Shown piece by piece: positions 30,983-37,937 of a DNA stretch of 54,110 bases. Within the stretch, counting starts at the first letter, position 1. Every line of letters begins with the position of its first letter. Both the position numbers and the translations under genes were made by a program. The notes beneath the pieces were generated by a model. It saw nothing but the letters and a program-made list of their open reading frames with translations. It had not been told where the DNA came from and did not search any database. Source of the DNA: a virus; the IMG/VR virus record IMGVR_UViG_3300035181_001603, positions 1 to 54,110 of that record; one strand, written 5' to 3'.

Positions 30983-32801
30983 CAGTACCATCTCCAAATT
31001 CATTACCCATTACATAGCTAGTAATAGGCTCTGTAGAGTGTATCGGTGATTTATGATTAAAGAAGGCAGCCTCTTGAATTGTCTTTGACAGATGGTTAAA
31101 GGCCAATTTAGAAACCCAGTTTTTATCCAATAGCTTATTTGTCTGAAGCCCGGGGACAATAGGTTTGACCTTAAGGTTATCTGTTGAAACTGAAACCAAC
31201 TTGACTCCTTCATCTTTAAGATAATCCAGATGATTCTGCCCCAGGATTGTTCCAGGAGTAAGTTCTAGAGAACCTTTGGCCAATGATTTTCCTAAGGCCT
31301 GATCCACTGCAATTTCTTTGGAGTTTTCTGCAAGGTGCTGGTTCAGACTACCAATATCCACTGTGTCACCAACCAAGAGTCCGCTAAGACCCGGGTCTTG
31401 GACTACTACGTGCTTGATCATGTTTCTAGAAATGACATCAAAGTGTCGTGGATCCAATCCTTTACCAGACCCACTAGAATAGACTTCCCTTAGTTGGTTA
31501 GACAAAGAGATTCTACCTGCCCCGGCTCCTTTTAGATCTACCAACTGTCTAGGGTTGGTAACGCCAGTAGAGAGAACGTCTCCCAGTCTTACCTTCTGGC
31601 CCACAGAAACCAATGGGGTTTCATGACGGTCAACGAAGTGCTGAATACCATTTACTGAAATATTGGTGTCATTCAGAGCAGTTTTTTTAATGTCCGTAAC
31701 TTTGCCGTTTAGGGTGGAAAGGGTGGCTTCGTCTTGGAAGTTCTGTCTTGGGTTATTTAGAAGATTAGCAGCCGACTCATAGGCATTTCTACGGGCACCA
31801 GCTCCACTACCAGTATGTTTGACCGATAACATTGCCTGGGTCAAGACTTCAGAAATACTCTGAGCTGCAATAATACCTGGGTTGGTGCCTATTTCTGGAG
31901 GTCTACCGTTGGCTGCCAGGCCGTAACACATTTGACATAGTCCTTGTTTGGCCTCACAGGTTAGACTACTTCTAAGGAGCAAGAATTTTTGGCCGTCATT
32001 GATTTTGCTCTTTAGATACTCTAAGTCTACTAACTTATTGGTCTTGGCCTCAAATTTGCCTACTGAGGCTAGTTTGTCTGAGGTAGGAATTTGAACACCG
32101 TTCTTCGTTCCACAGTCTTTGACGGTAATCACCTCGTGAAAAACAGAAGGAGTTAGTTTTTTAAACAAGGCACCAGGATACTGGGTGGCCAATTGGGCCA
32201 AGACGGTACTGGCCCTACCAGAATAGGCCATTGCTAAATGCTCGGCAGTAGTAAGCCCTTCGGCAAAACTATGTTTTACTACTACTGGAATTGGATTACC
32301 CTTGATGTCGGCTGCCATCAGGGGGGAGTATGTAGCCTGGGCCAACTGACCAGTTGTGGCTCGTGCTCCTACATTGGACATTTGGGCCACTACAGATCCT
32401 TTGCCCAACATGTACTGTAAGTTCTGCTTACTTATTCTACCCTGATATTCTCCTGCAAGTTTACCCAAGGCAGCTGCCTGCTCTTGTTTGGTCTGCTTAC
32501 TGGCCAGTATTTGATTGACCTTAAATTCAAATTCTTTGAGGGTGGCTTGTCTTTCATCGGACTCGTTTGTATATGCCTCAAGGGGGGTTGTGGCACCGAT
32601 TTCAGTAGCTGTATCGAAGAATTTCTTGGTAAGAGTATTGATGGTATTATGAGCTTCTGGACCACCGTTTTCCAGTAGGTTATTAATTAGATTGGAGATG
32701 CCATGCTTGTCCAATGGCTGGGCCAGGTCATAGACATCTCTAGACTTTTGAGTTGGTAAGGAGGCCTTGATGGCCAAAGATCCTGGAGTAGTGATAGTCA
32801 T
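30969..32801 (-). CDS. RNA polymerase beta-prime, C-terminal part (bridge helix, trigger loop)
   Basis: A 610-residue protein equivalent to E. coli beta-prime from about residue 600 to the end. Landmarks in order: bridge helix around 130-165 (NVGARATTGQLAQA), FAEGLTTAEHLAMAYSGRAS, a four-Cys zinc site (C230, C282, C289, C292; GLCQMCYG), trigger loop NPGIIAAQSISEVLTQ with His329 in the catalytic position, then LREVYSSGSG...IMIKHVVV-like clamp parts and the closing LSKTIQEAAFFN segment. The large E. coli trigger-loop insertion is absent. The other beta-prime parts are encoded at 42089 and at the end of the 43227 gene. It has the late-type motif four bases upstream and no clear ribosome site. 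Confidence 0.9.
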   Translation of the reverse strand: MTITTPGSLAIKASLPTQKSRDVYDLAQPLDKHGISNLINNLLENGGPEAHNTINTLTKKFFDTATEIGATTPLEAYTNESDERQATLKEFEFKVNQILASKQTKQEQAAALGKLAGEYQGRISKQNLQYMLGKGSVVAQMSNVGARATTGQLAQATYSPLMAADIKGNPIPVVVKHSFAEGLTTAEHLAMAYSGRASTVLAQLATQYPGALFKKLTPSVFHEVITVKDCGTKNGVQIPTSDKLASVGKFEAKTNKLVDLEYLKSKINDGQKFLLLRSSLTCEAKQGLCQMCYGLAANGRPPEIGTNPGIIAAQSISEVLTQAMLSVKHTGSGAGARRNAYESAANLLNNPRQNFQDEATLSTLNGKVTDIKKTALNDTNISVNGIQHFVDRHETPLVSVGQKVRLGDVLSTGVTNPRQLVDLKGAGAGRISLSNQLREVYSSGSGKGLDPRHFDVISRNMIKHVVVQDPGLSGLLVGDTVDIGSLNQHLAENSKEIAVDQALGKSLAKGSLELTPGTILGQNHLDYLKDEGVKLVSVSTDNLKVKPIVPGLQTNKLLDKNWVSKLAFNHLSKTIQEAAFFNHKSPIHSTEPITSYVMGNEFGDGTDGKY

Positions 32802-32805
32802 TCTA

Positions 32806-32819
32806 TATTTTAAACCCTA
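32806..32819 (-). promoter_or_regulatory. Late-type motif TAGGGTTTAAAATA before beta-prime C-part
   Basis: Minus-strand TAGGGTTTAAAATATAGA runs into the ATG, leaving four bases. Matches the element at 17389-17401 except for one extra T. If it is a promoter the message would be leaderless or nearly so. Confidence 0.5.
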
Positions 32820-32844
32820 AATAATTAGATATTGGTATCATATC

Positions 32845-32866
32845 TTGGTATAACAATAGTAGGATA
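32845..32866 (+). promoter_or_regulatory. Promoter motif TTGGTATAAC, cassette copy D
   Basis: TTGGTATAACAATAGTAGGA, followed by a leader (ATACCGTTTGTCC to AAGGAGTATTACAA) almost identical to that of the 3740 gene. The upstream T-rich tract of modules A to C is absent here. The promoter core and leader were therefore copied, but not the far-upstream part. Confidence 0.7.
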
Positions 32867-32908
32867 AAACATACCGTTTGTCCAAATATAATCTAAGGAG
32901 TATTACAA

Positions 32909-33208
32909 ATGAATGCAACTACAAAAGACCAAGCCGTTGAAAAACTGATGGAAGCTGCCAGAGAAGCTGGCCGCAGCCCTGACGAAATTGAGGCCCTTCG
33001 TAAAGAGGCTGAGGGTATGTTGGCCAAGGCCACCCAAGAAGAAGGTTTTACATCTAAGGTCTTGAATCACTTCAAGTCCAACTGGTACCTGTACCTGCTT
33101 GGATTGATGGTTTCTACCAGTGTATACTTGACCTACAAACGTGTTAAAGAAACACGGGAGGTTGAGGACCAAGCATCGCTTGATGACCACACGGTCGGAG
33201 CTATGTAA
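32909..33208 (+). CDS. Small membrane protein, paralog of the 3740 gene
   Basis: A 99-residue protein. The first ~45 residues form an acidic helical segment (AVEKLMEAAREAGRSPDEIE, then LRKEAEGMLAK) absent from the 3740 copy. The remainder (GFTSKVLNHFKSNW, hydrophobic YLYLLGLMVSTSVYLTY, and DDHTVGAM at the end) is paralogous. One transmembrane helix is predicted around residues 62-78. Same promoter, leader and terminator type as 3740, with AAGGAG before the ATG. The domain gain or loss makes it a useful pair for dating the duplication. Confidence 0.75.
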   Translation: MNATTKDQAVEKLMEAAREAGRSPDEIEALRKEAEGMLAKATQEEGFTSKVLNHFKSNWYLYLLGLMVSTSVYLTYKRVKETREVEDQASLDDHTVGAM

Positions 33209-33214
33209 CAACAG

Positions 33215-33242
33215 CAGGGCTCAATTCAGAGCCCTGTTTTTT
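33215..33242 (+). terminator. Intrinsic terminator, CAGGGCTC/GAGCCCTG
   Basis: CAGGGCTC (33215-33222) pairs with GAGCCCTG (33229-33236) around AATTCA, followed by TTTTTT. It is a homolog of the 3932 terminator with paired changes in both arms. Confidence 0.9.
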
Positions 33243-33250
33243 AAACCTTG

Positions 33251-33302
33251 TCCTTTATTTTTTTAGTCAAAATACACTTATTTTGGTATAACAATAGTAG
33301 AG
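33251..33302 (+). promoter_or_regulatory. Promoter module copy C (TTGGTATAAC)
   Basis: Third copy of the T-rich plus AGTCAAAATACACTTATTTTGG block, with TTGGTATAAC at 33283-33292 and the AATAGTAG continuation. It directly follows the cassette terminator, exactly as module B follows its own. Confidence 0.7.
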
Positions 33303-33332
33303 AAACATTTCTCTGTTTATAAAGGAATTAGT

Positions 33333-33515
33333 ATGTTTCATGTGAATAGAAAGGTGATACCGTATACTGGACAGCCTTTATGTATGGCCGGTATTCCTTG
33401 GGAGTTTCAATCCAAGGATAAGGCCATAGAATCGGCCCAGAAGTTTGAGGATCAAACCCAGGAACAATGGAATGTATATAATTCTGAAACGGGGGAAATA
33501 GTATATGGTACATAG
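33333..33515 (+). CDS. Hypothetical protein, 60 aa
   Basis: A 60-residue soluble protein (MFHVNRKVIPYTGQPLCMAG, then KAIESAQKFEDQTQEQWNVY, ending GEIVYGT), a small alpha/beta domain. The start has AAAGGAATTAGT upstream and is the first gene after the promoter at 33283. The next gene begins inside its 3' end. Not recognised. Confidence 0.65.
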   Translation: MFHVNRKVIPYTGQPLCMAGIPWEFQSKDKAIESAQKFEDQTQEQWNVYNSETGEIVYGT

Positions 33516-33639
33516 CCTGTTATTGATCTGGGGAATCTCCACGTTGGTATTTCTACTGATTGGTTTCAAAGATCCCACGGAGATCCCAAGGGTTTTCCAT
33601 AGAAGAACCAGAGAAAGAAAGGCCAGGTTTGGAAGATGA
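33505..33639 (+). CDS. Small membrane protein, 44 aa
   Basis: Starts in the last codons of the previous gene and encodes 44 residues. LLLIWGISTLVFLLIGF (residues 5-21) is one transmembrane helix, followed by a strongly basic tail (RRTRERKARFGR). It overlaps the next gene (ATGA). Tiny membrane proteins with basic tails are common in phage early operons; no role can be assigned. Confidence 0.55.
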   Translation: MVHSLLLIWGISTLVFLLIGFKDPTEIPRVFHRRTRERKARFGR

Positions 33640-33827
33640 GAGTTCAAGTTATAGAAAAACTGATAGAATTCGAAGTCTACCAAGCCAAGTGCCGAGATGT
33701 AAAAAAAGAACTCCGGAGGCTGGCAGTAGAATGTGGCATGGATCAAGCAGAAGCCCTCAAAGGATCGTTCGTAGATTTTCTTAGAGGTTATATTTCTAAT
33801 AAAGGAGTATGCAATGAAAATGACTAA
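33636..33827 (+). CDS. Small charged helical protein, 63 aa
   Basis: A 63-residue, highly charged helical protein (RVQVIEKLIEFEVYQAKCRD, then KKELRRLAVECGMDQAEALK). Start by ATGA overlap with the previous gene, end overlapping the next by 14 bases. No family recognised. The tight overlaps place it in a four-gene operon ending at 34506. Confidence 0.6.
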   Translation: MRVQVIEKLIEFEVYQAKCRDVKKELRRLAVECGMDQAEALKGSFVDFLRGYISNKGVCNEND

Positions 33828-34506
33828 AGTACAAGTTTATAAGGTTATGGAACCTGGTAGATGGTATACCTGTAAGGATTTTAATGGTAAGACTCAAGTG
33901 GAAATCGAGGCTATCTCTAGCCACCTATCCCAGCTGTACAGGGACAAGAAGCTTGATCGACAAAAGAGGGTTTCGCCGGGGTCTCCTTTCAGGGCCATGT
34001 TTGAATACAGGGTTAGAATAAACCCTTTGCCAGACACCTTGACTTCCAGGGTTATTGCGGCCATTTCTCAACCTCCTGTAGAAGTTCACCAAGAACCTTC
34101 GAAAATGGAACAAGCCCTGACCTATTTAGGGCTTATAATCCGAGAGGAAATAGAAGAGGTAGTAGAAGATCGTATGGCCCTCCTTTTGGAGAATATGTAC
34201 TTCGAGTCTCCTATGGCCAAGAATCCTGAACGGGCTAAACTGAAACGGGTTGTAGTAGCCGGTCTGTTACCAGGCCAGGAAAAAATGATAAAGACGGAGT
34301 TTGGTAAAGACTTTAACCTAGGCTTTTATGAAGTCAACCAACCCGTTAGTACTCTTGGGTTATTGGCCAAACGGGCGGATCATGTCTTGCTGATTACCGG
34401 TAAGATAAGTCACAAGCATCAGACCCCAGTAAGGCATCACCCAGGCTTGATATGGGTTAATGGTTTAATGACCGACATCCGTAATAAGCTTGTAGATTTG
34501 GCCTAA
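33814..34506 (+). CDS. Winged-helix DNA-binding protein with conserved C-terminal domain
   Basis: A 230-residue protein. Residues ~1-65 (VYKVMEPGRWYTCKDFNGKT, then IEAISSHLSQLYRDKKLDRQ) have the pattern of a winged helix. A helical linker follows. The C-terminal ~75 residues (RVVVAGLLPGQEKMIKTEFG, then ADHVLLITGKISHKHQ, then GLIWVNGLMTDIRNKL) form a Rossmann-like domain that I recognise as a partner of similar N-terminal domains in other phages. It may be a transcriptional or replication regulator. AAAGGAGTATGCA is the ribosome site. A strong terminator follows. Confidence 0.6.
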   Translation: MKMTKVQVYKVMEPGRWYTCKDFNGKTQVEIEAISSHLSQLYRDKKLDRQKRVSPGSPFRAMFEYRVRINPLPDTLTSRVIAAISQPPVEVHQEPSKMEQALTYLGLIIREEIEEVVEDRMALLLENMYFESPMAKNPERAKLKRVVVAGLLPGQEKMIKTEFGKDFNLGFYEVNQPVSTLGLLAKRADHVLLITGKISHKHQTPVRHHPGLIWVNGLMTDIRNKLVDLA

Positions 34507-34512
34507 GTAAAG

Positions 34513-34541
34513 GTCCTGGGAAGTCTCCCAGGACTTTTTTA
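34513..34541 (+). terminator. Intrinsic terminator before thyA
   Basis: GTCCTGGGA (34513-34521) pairs with TCCCAGGAC (34526-34534) around AGTC, followed by TTTTTT. No promoter motif of the TGGTATAA type is seen between it and thyA, so thyA may rely on read-through or another promoter. Confidence 0.9.
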
Positions 34542-34557
34542 ATATTGGAAAATTAAA

Positions 34558-35337
34558 ATGAAACAGTATTTAGATCTACTACAAGAAATTGTAGACAAGG
34601 GTAAGAAAAAGGGAGATAGGACCGGGACTGGGACTACTTCTATTTTTGGATATCAGATGAGGTTTAACCTAGCCGACGGATTTCCTTTGGTTACTACCAA
34701 GAAAGTCCATCTCAAATCCATTATACTAGAGCTTCTCTGGATAATAAGTGGTGATACCAATACCAAGTACCTTACTGATAATGGGGTAAGGATTTGGAAT
34801 GAATGGGCAGACGAAAACGGTGACCTTGGCCCAGTTTACGGAGCACAATGGCGCAATTGGAATGGCTTTGATCAATTGGCCTGGGTTATAAATGAGATTA
34901 AGACTAATCCCAATAGCAGACGGTTAATTGTGTCTGCCTGGAATGTGTCTGATCTCGATAAGATGGCCTTAGCCCCTTGCCACACCTTTTTTCAGTTCTA
35001 TATACAAGATGGAGAACTAAGTTGTCAGCTGTACCAGAGATCGCTCGACGCCCTACTTGGCGCTCCCTTCAACATAGCCTCCTATGCCCTTTTGACAATG
35101 ATGGTAGCCCAGGTCACCGGACTCAAGCCAGGTTCATTCATACATACAATAGGAGATGCTCATATCTATGACAACCACCAAGAACAAATCCAATTACAAC
35201 TAACCCGGTCTCCTTATCCATTACCAGAGATGAAGATCAACCCAGAGGTTAGGAGTATAGATGATTTCAAATTTGAGGATTTTACTTTGGAATCGTATCA
35301 AAGCCATCCTGCAATAAGCGCCAAGGTAGCCATATGA
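34558..35337 (+). CDS. thyA: Thymidylate synthase (ThyA type)
   Basis: A 259-residue protein, about the length of E. coli ThyA. It converts dUMP to dTMP with methylene-tetrahydrofolate. Visible residues: RTGTGT and [14 protein letters not shown] at the N-terminus, R121-R122, catalytic Cys141 in [17 protein letters not shown] with D164, and N172 in PFNIASY. The Asn at that site indicates dUMP rather than dCMP (a dCMP hydroxymethylase would have Asp). VFLGL is replaced by ALLGA. It works with the DHFR at 39953 and the dCMP deaminase at 40723 to supply dTTP during phage DNA replication. Confidence 0.97.
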   Translation: MKQYLDLLQEIVDKGKKKGDRTGTGTTSIFGYQMRFNLADGFPLVTTKKVHLKSIILELLWIISGDTNTKYLTDNGVRIWNEWADENGDLGPVYGAQWRNWNGFDQLAWVINEIKTNPNSRRLIVSAWNVSDLDKMALAPCHTFFQFYIQDGELSCQLYQRSLDALLGAPFNIASYALLTMMVAQVTGLKPGSFIHTIGDAHIYDNHQEQIQLQLTRSPYPLPEMKINPEVRSIDDFKFEDFTLESYQSHPAISAKVAI

Positions 35338-35399
35338 ATTTCCCAGCTGGAAACCTTTGACCAAACAAGTAATAATTAGAAATTCCAAAGGAGGAATAA

Positions 35400-35582
35400 A
35401 TGTCTTATGAAAATATGGTACAAATGATTCTTTTCCCATTATACTATTTCACCAAAAATAATAGATTTATATTGGTCAGGCAAATAACCGCCTTTTTGAG
35501 TATCACCCTCTTATTACCCTGGGTAGTATTCTCCTTCTGTTTTATGGGTATAGTTAGTATAGTAATGGGTTTAGTAAAATGA
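35400..35582 (+). CDS. Small membrane protein, 60 aa
   Basis: A 60-residue protein with AAAGGAGGAATAA before its ATG, one of the best ribosome sites in the window. It has a long hydrophobic C-terminal half (ITAFLSITLLLPWVVFSFCF, then MGIVSIVMGLV) that can span the membrane once or as a hairpin. No holin signature can be claimed. It follows thyA by 62 bp on the same strand. Confidence 0.65.
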   Translation: MSYENMVQMILFPLYYFTKNNRFILVRQITAFLSITLLLPWVVFSFCFMGIVSIVMGLVK

Positions 35583-35675
35583 TCTATAGGTGAACCCGTA
35601 AGGGGTATTACGATCTATAGACGGACCGTTTATGGCGTGGGATGGACAACTGTCCCTACTTAGGAAGATGACAAA

Positions 35676-35879
35676 ATGACTTATGACGAATATGCACCAA
35701 CTGTTAAACATGGATATGAAATCCCTGAAGATAGTCCAAAAACCACACCAAAGAATCCACATAGTCAACCGACCGGAGACTATACTGGCAGATGTTGGAA
35801 ATGCGGCAGTTCTAATCTCTGGGACGACAATATGTCCTATGGTTGCAATGATTGTGGTATGATGAGGATTGGATCCTGA
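35676..35879 (+). CDS. Zinc-ribbon protein, 67 aa
   Basis: A 67-residue protein with a Pro/Thr-rich N-terminal half and a C-terminal zinc ribbon: CWKCGSSNLW (C at residues 40 and 43) and YGCNDCGM (C at 56 and 59). AGGAAGATGACAAA precedes the ATG. The 93 bp before it (35583-35675) hold no gene, only a short GGAC/GTCC hairpin near 35642-35655. Function unknown. Confidence 0.65.
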   Translation: MTYDEYAPTVKHGYEIPEDSPKTTPKNPHSQPTGDYTGRCWKCGSSNLWDDNMSYGCNDCGMMRIGS

Positions 35880-35880
35880 G

Positions 35881-36057
35881 ATGCTGAATCATAACATAAT
35901 CGTAATGGGAATCAAACGTGGAAAATATGCGCTCTTGATATGTAACCAGACCGGGTTAGATACCTTACCAACACCGATGCGAATAGAGAAAGGTAAAGGT
36001 TGGCTTGAACTTCCAAGAGCTTCTACACTTGGATCGAGGCAACTGTGGCCAATGTAA
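35881..36057 (+). CDS. Hypothetical protein, 58 aa
   Basis: A 58-residue protein (MLNHNIIVMGIKRGKYALLI, then GKGWLELPRASTLGSRQLW). ATG 35881 is chosen; an upstream in-frame TTG at 35869 overlaps the previous gene. It resembles the start of small phage proteins of the type MNxxIxVMGxKRGKY, but I cannot name a family. Stop and next start overlap (TAATG). Confidence 0.5.
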   Translation: MLNHNIIVMGIKRGKYALLICNQTGLDTLPTPMRIEKGKGWLELPRASTLGSRQLWPM

Positions 36058-36125
36058 TGTCGTTGGTTATGTTGGAACTCACTACCTATAACGATGCGAG
36101 GAAACTTCTGGAAGGAATAGTATAA
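36057..36125 (+). CDS. Possible 22-aa ORF
   Basis: A 22-residue frame (MSLVMLELTTYNDARKLLEG) overlaps the previous stop by one base. Its own TAA overlaps a further seven-codon frame at 36125-36148. No ribosome site is evident apart from coupling. It may be the remnant of the C-terminal part of a longer small gene. Confidence 0.3.
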   Translation: MSLVMLELTTYNDARKLLEGIV

Positions 36126-36149
36126 TGAAACTTATGTTTGGAGACTAAA

Positions 36150-36851
36150 TTGAAGACAGATTACATTTATAATGCTTACTTAAAAGTAGGAGCAGAGTAT
36201 TTAATCATTGCAGCAACAATGGTTTTGGCCCTATGGATAAACCACCCTGTGGCCTGGGTCACTGCCTGGGTAGTAGTTGGCCTTTGTCAGCACGGACTCT
36301 TGGTAATAGGTCATATGGCAGCCCATAAATTGGTCGATGGTAATCCAAGACTAATCCATTTCCTAGGCATGGGTATGATGGGTATTGACTGGCAGAAATA
36401 TAGAGACTTCCACTTTGCCCACCATAGAAATCTAGGTAGAAGAGAGGCCGATCCCGAGTGGATATTGATAAAACGATATAAGTCCAACCAAAGACCTTAC
36501 AGGTTTATCACTGTAGTTGCAGATCTTTTATGCCTTCATTTAAATGAGTCAGTCTGGCTCCTGGGACAAATGTCTACGAGAATGTCTATCTTGATATACT
36601 TATTAATATTGTCGATGGCCCTGCTTTTGACTGGACCAATAATTTTACTTTGGCCTCTGTCTTTGATGACTTGGGGCCAACTATTAAATAGACTTAGGAA
36701 TAGGAAAGAGCATGACCACTTAAACTTGCCAGGTATTACCTTGACCCAAAAGGAGCCTTCTTTTATTATGAAAATTTTGCTATTTCCTTTTGACGTCTGG
36801 AAGCATAAAGAGCACCATGGTAAGCCAGTTAAGGATAGAAGAGGGGACTAA
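36150..36851 (+). CDS. Membrane fatty-acid desaturase/hydroxylase-like protein
   Basis: A 233-residue membrane protein. TTG at 36150 is chosen as start because GGAG lies six bases upstream; an in-frame TTG at 36138 is less well placed. Histidine boxes typical of membrane di-iron desaturases are present: HMAAH (55-59), HFAHH (88-92) and HKEHH near the C-terminus. Hydrophobic segments lie around 13-58 and 135-165. It is shorter than most desaturases (300-400), but keeps all three boxes. Such enzymes use oxygen and an electron donor to modify acyl chains. This is a candidate auxiliary metabolic gene altering host membrane lipids. Confidence 0.75.
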   Translation: MKTDYIYNAYLKVGAEYLIIAATMVLALWINHPVAWVTAWVVVGLCQHGLLVIGHMAAHKLVDGNPRLIHFLGMGMMGIDWQKYRDFHFAHHRNLGRREADPEWILIKRYKSNQRPYRFITVVADLLCLHLNESVWLLGQMSTRMSILIYLLILSMALLLTGPIILLWPLSLMTWGQLLNRLRNRKEHDHLNLPGITLTQKEPSFIMKILLFPFDVWKHKEHHGKPVKDRRGD

Positions 36852-36874
36852 ATATTACATATAACGGCCTGAAT

Positions 36875-36890
36875 TTGATATAAGTAGGTA
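36875..36890 (+). promoter_or_regulatory. Promoter-like variant TTGATATAAG
   Basis: TTGATATAAGTAGGTA, one base different from the TGGTATAAG consensus, 59 bases before the lipoprotein start at 36943. It is the only one of the set with GA for GG. Confidence 0.45.
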
Positions 36891-36942
36891 ACGGATGAAT
36901 TTAAATGAACAAAATATTTTACTGACGACCCAGGAGAGATCT

Positions 36943-37155
36943 ATGAACAAACTATTTTTATTAGGGGTAATCCTCCTATCTGCATGTACTGTCTCAGAAA
37001 AGGTAAGCTCCGGTGTGGCCTCGGATGTTACAGAGGAACTTACCTATTTTAAAGATAAGCATGGTCTTTGTTATGCCACCATCTCCTCTCAAACCCATAT
37101 AGTATATCAGGTTATTTCTATAGCCAACGTCCCATGTAATTCGGTAGGGCTTTAA
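36943..37155 (+). CDS. Small predicted lipoprotein, 70 aa
   Basis: ATG 36943 follows GGAGAGATCT and gives MNKLFLLGVILLSAC, a signal peptide ending in the lipobox LSAC (Cys15). The mature part is ~56 residues, beta-like, with two further Cys (HGLCYATISS, VPCNSVG) that may form a disulfide. An in-frame ATG at 36895 would bury the signal peptide and is rejected. It would be anchored to the host outer or inner membrane. Candidate roles include superinfection exclusion or lysis, but none is proven. Confidence 0.7.
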   Translation: MNKLFLLGVILLSACTVSEKVSSGVASDVTEELTYFKDKHGLCYATISSQTHIVYQVISIANVPCNSVGL

Positions 37156-37244
37156 AGGGTACAGGTAAGATTTAAACAAATTCTACTGACCAGTTAACAT
37201 CCATTTAGGGATAGGTTAGTACGATATTCTAAAGAAAGGGTATT

Positions 37245-37591
37245 ATGAAAGCTTTTTTGTTTGCACTATTCCATCCATCTTATTGGATACAACCGTACAA
37301 ATATAGTAAAAATCTTGATCAGTGGTTTTTAGAGGGATTGAGTACAGGAGAAAGTTTCACCTACATTAACCAGTATATGACTACATTAAGGGGGTATCGA
37401 TTTGGATAAAGGGTAATCCATCCGGATATTTTACTATATACCCCGCATATGTTAAAGTTATTCCTGCCAGGTATACTAGGTATTTACTAAATGAAAAACT
37501 TATTTTGGACAGCTTAAAAAATGAAAATCTTATTTGCAGTAATACTATTATCAATCTCAACCGTGGCCTCCGCAATTCAGACTGCCTATAG
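37245..37591 (+). pseudogene. Frameshifted (or programmed-shift) small phage protein
   Basis: Frame 1 (37245-37409, 54 aa) begins MKAFLFALFHPSYW and runs through DQWFLEGLSTGESFTYINQY. At the G-run AAGGGGG (37388-37394) the minus-1 frame continues with SIWIKGNPSGYFTIYPAYVK then VIPARYTRYLLNEKL and has no start codon of its own. Together they match the plan of a common small phage protein (short hydrophobic start, charged middle, then an IW-x-G/N-x-P-Y-aromatic block and a [R/A]-R-x-T-x-x-x-L end). AAAGAAAGGGTATT is the ribosome site. It could be a real frameshift mutation, a sequencing error in the G-run, or programmed slippage. Confidence 0.55.
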
Positions 37592-37937
37592 TTACTCTTG
37601 GCCTAAAGAATTTGTAGTGGCTAACTCAACCGGGGCCCCCGCAATTCAGACTGCCTATAGTTACTCTTGGCCTAAAGAATTTGTAATGGCTAACCCAACC
37701 AGGGCCTCCGCAATTCAGACTGCCTATAGTTACTCTTGGTTTGAGGAATTTGTAATGGCTAACTCAACCGGGGCTTCCGCAATTCAGACTGCCTATAGTT
37801 ACTCTTGGTCTGAGGAATTTGTAGTGGCTAATTACTGCTACCTACCTACTACTGCTGTGCCCGAACCAGAAACCTATGCACTGATTTTGTGTGGATTAGG
37901 AATGATAGCCTTGAAGCGGAGAAATAGACTAGTATGA
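37521..37937 (+). CDS. PEP-CTERM sorting-signal protein with four tandem repeats
   Basis: A 138-residue exported protein. Residues 1-17 (MKILFAVILLSISTVASA) are a signal peptide with an ASA cleavage site. Four 23-residue repeats follow (IQTAYSYSWPKEFVVANSTG type). The C-terminus is VPEPETYAL (Val-Pro-Glu-Pro at residue ~113), a hydrophobic helix and RRNR, the hallmark of PEP-CTERM proteins that host exosortase processes. In bacteria these occur in strains making exopolysaccharide. A phage copy implies use of the host exosortase pathway. No catalytic domain is present. Confidence 0.8.
   Translation: MKILFAVILLSISTVASAIQTAYSYSWPKEFVVANSTGAPAIQTAYSYSWPKEFVMANPTRASAIQTAYSYSWFEEFVMANSTGASAIQTAYSYSWSEEFVVANYCYLPTTAVPEPETYALILCGLGMIALKRRNRLV
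37572..37847 (+). repeat. Four 69 bp tandem repeats in the PEP-CTERM gene
   Basis: Units start at 37572, 37641, 37710 and 37779, each beginning GCAATTCAGACTGCCTATAG. They differ at a few bases (CCTAAAG, TTTGAGG or TCTGAGG in the centre; GTAGTGG or GTAATGG later). The period is exactly 23 codons, so the reading frame is preserved under expansion and contraction. Confidence 0.95.

Noticed and set aside
33814-34506. Winged-helix protein as a sigma-like or alpha-like RNAP partner
   Set aside because: The N-terminal domain looks like a generic winged helix and the C-terminal domain is a common phage domain; no sigma region 2 or 4 or alpha features are visible.
35583-35675. Possible tRNA or structured RNA between small genes
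   Set aside because: Only short stems (GGAC/GTCC and a repeated GATCTATAG) are seen; there is no T-loop or acceptor stem pairing. No tRNA was recognised anywhere in the window.
36150-36851. Holin or generic transporter for the hydrophobic 36150 protein
   Set aside because: Three spaced histidine boxes (HxxxH, HxxHH, HxxHH) fit desaturases much better.
37572-37847. Regular repeats with spacer-like segments, considered as a CRISPR array
   Set aside because: The 69 bp units are contiguous, in frame and encode a 23-residue protein repeat in a signal-peptide protein; there are no distinct spacers and no cas genes.
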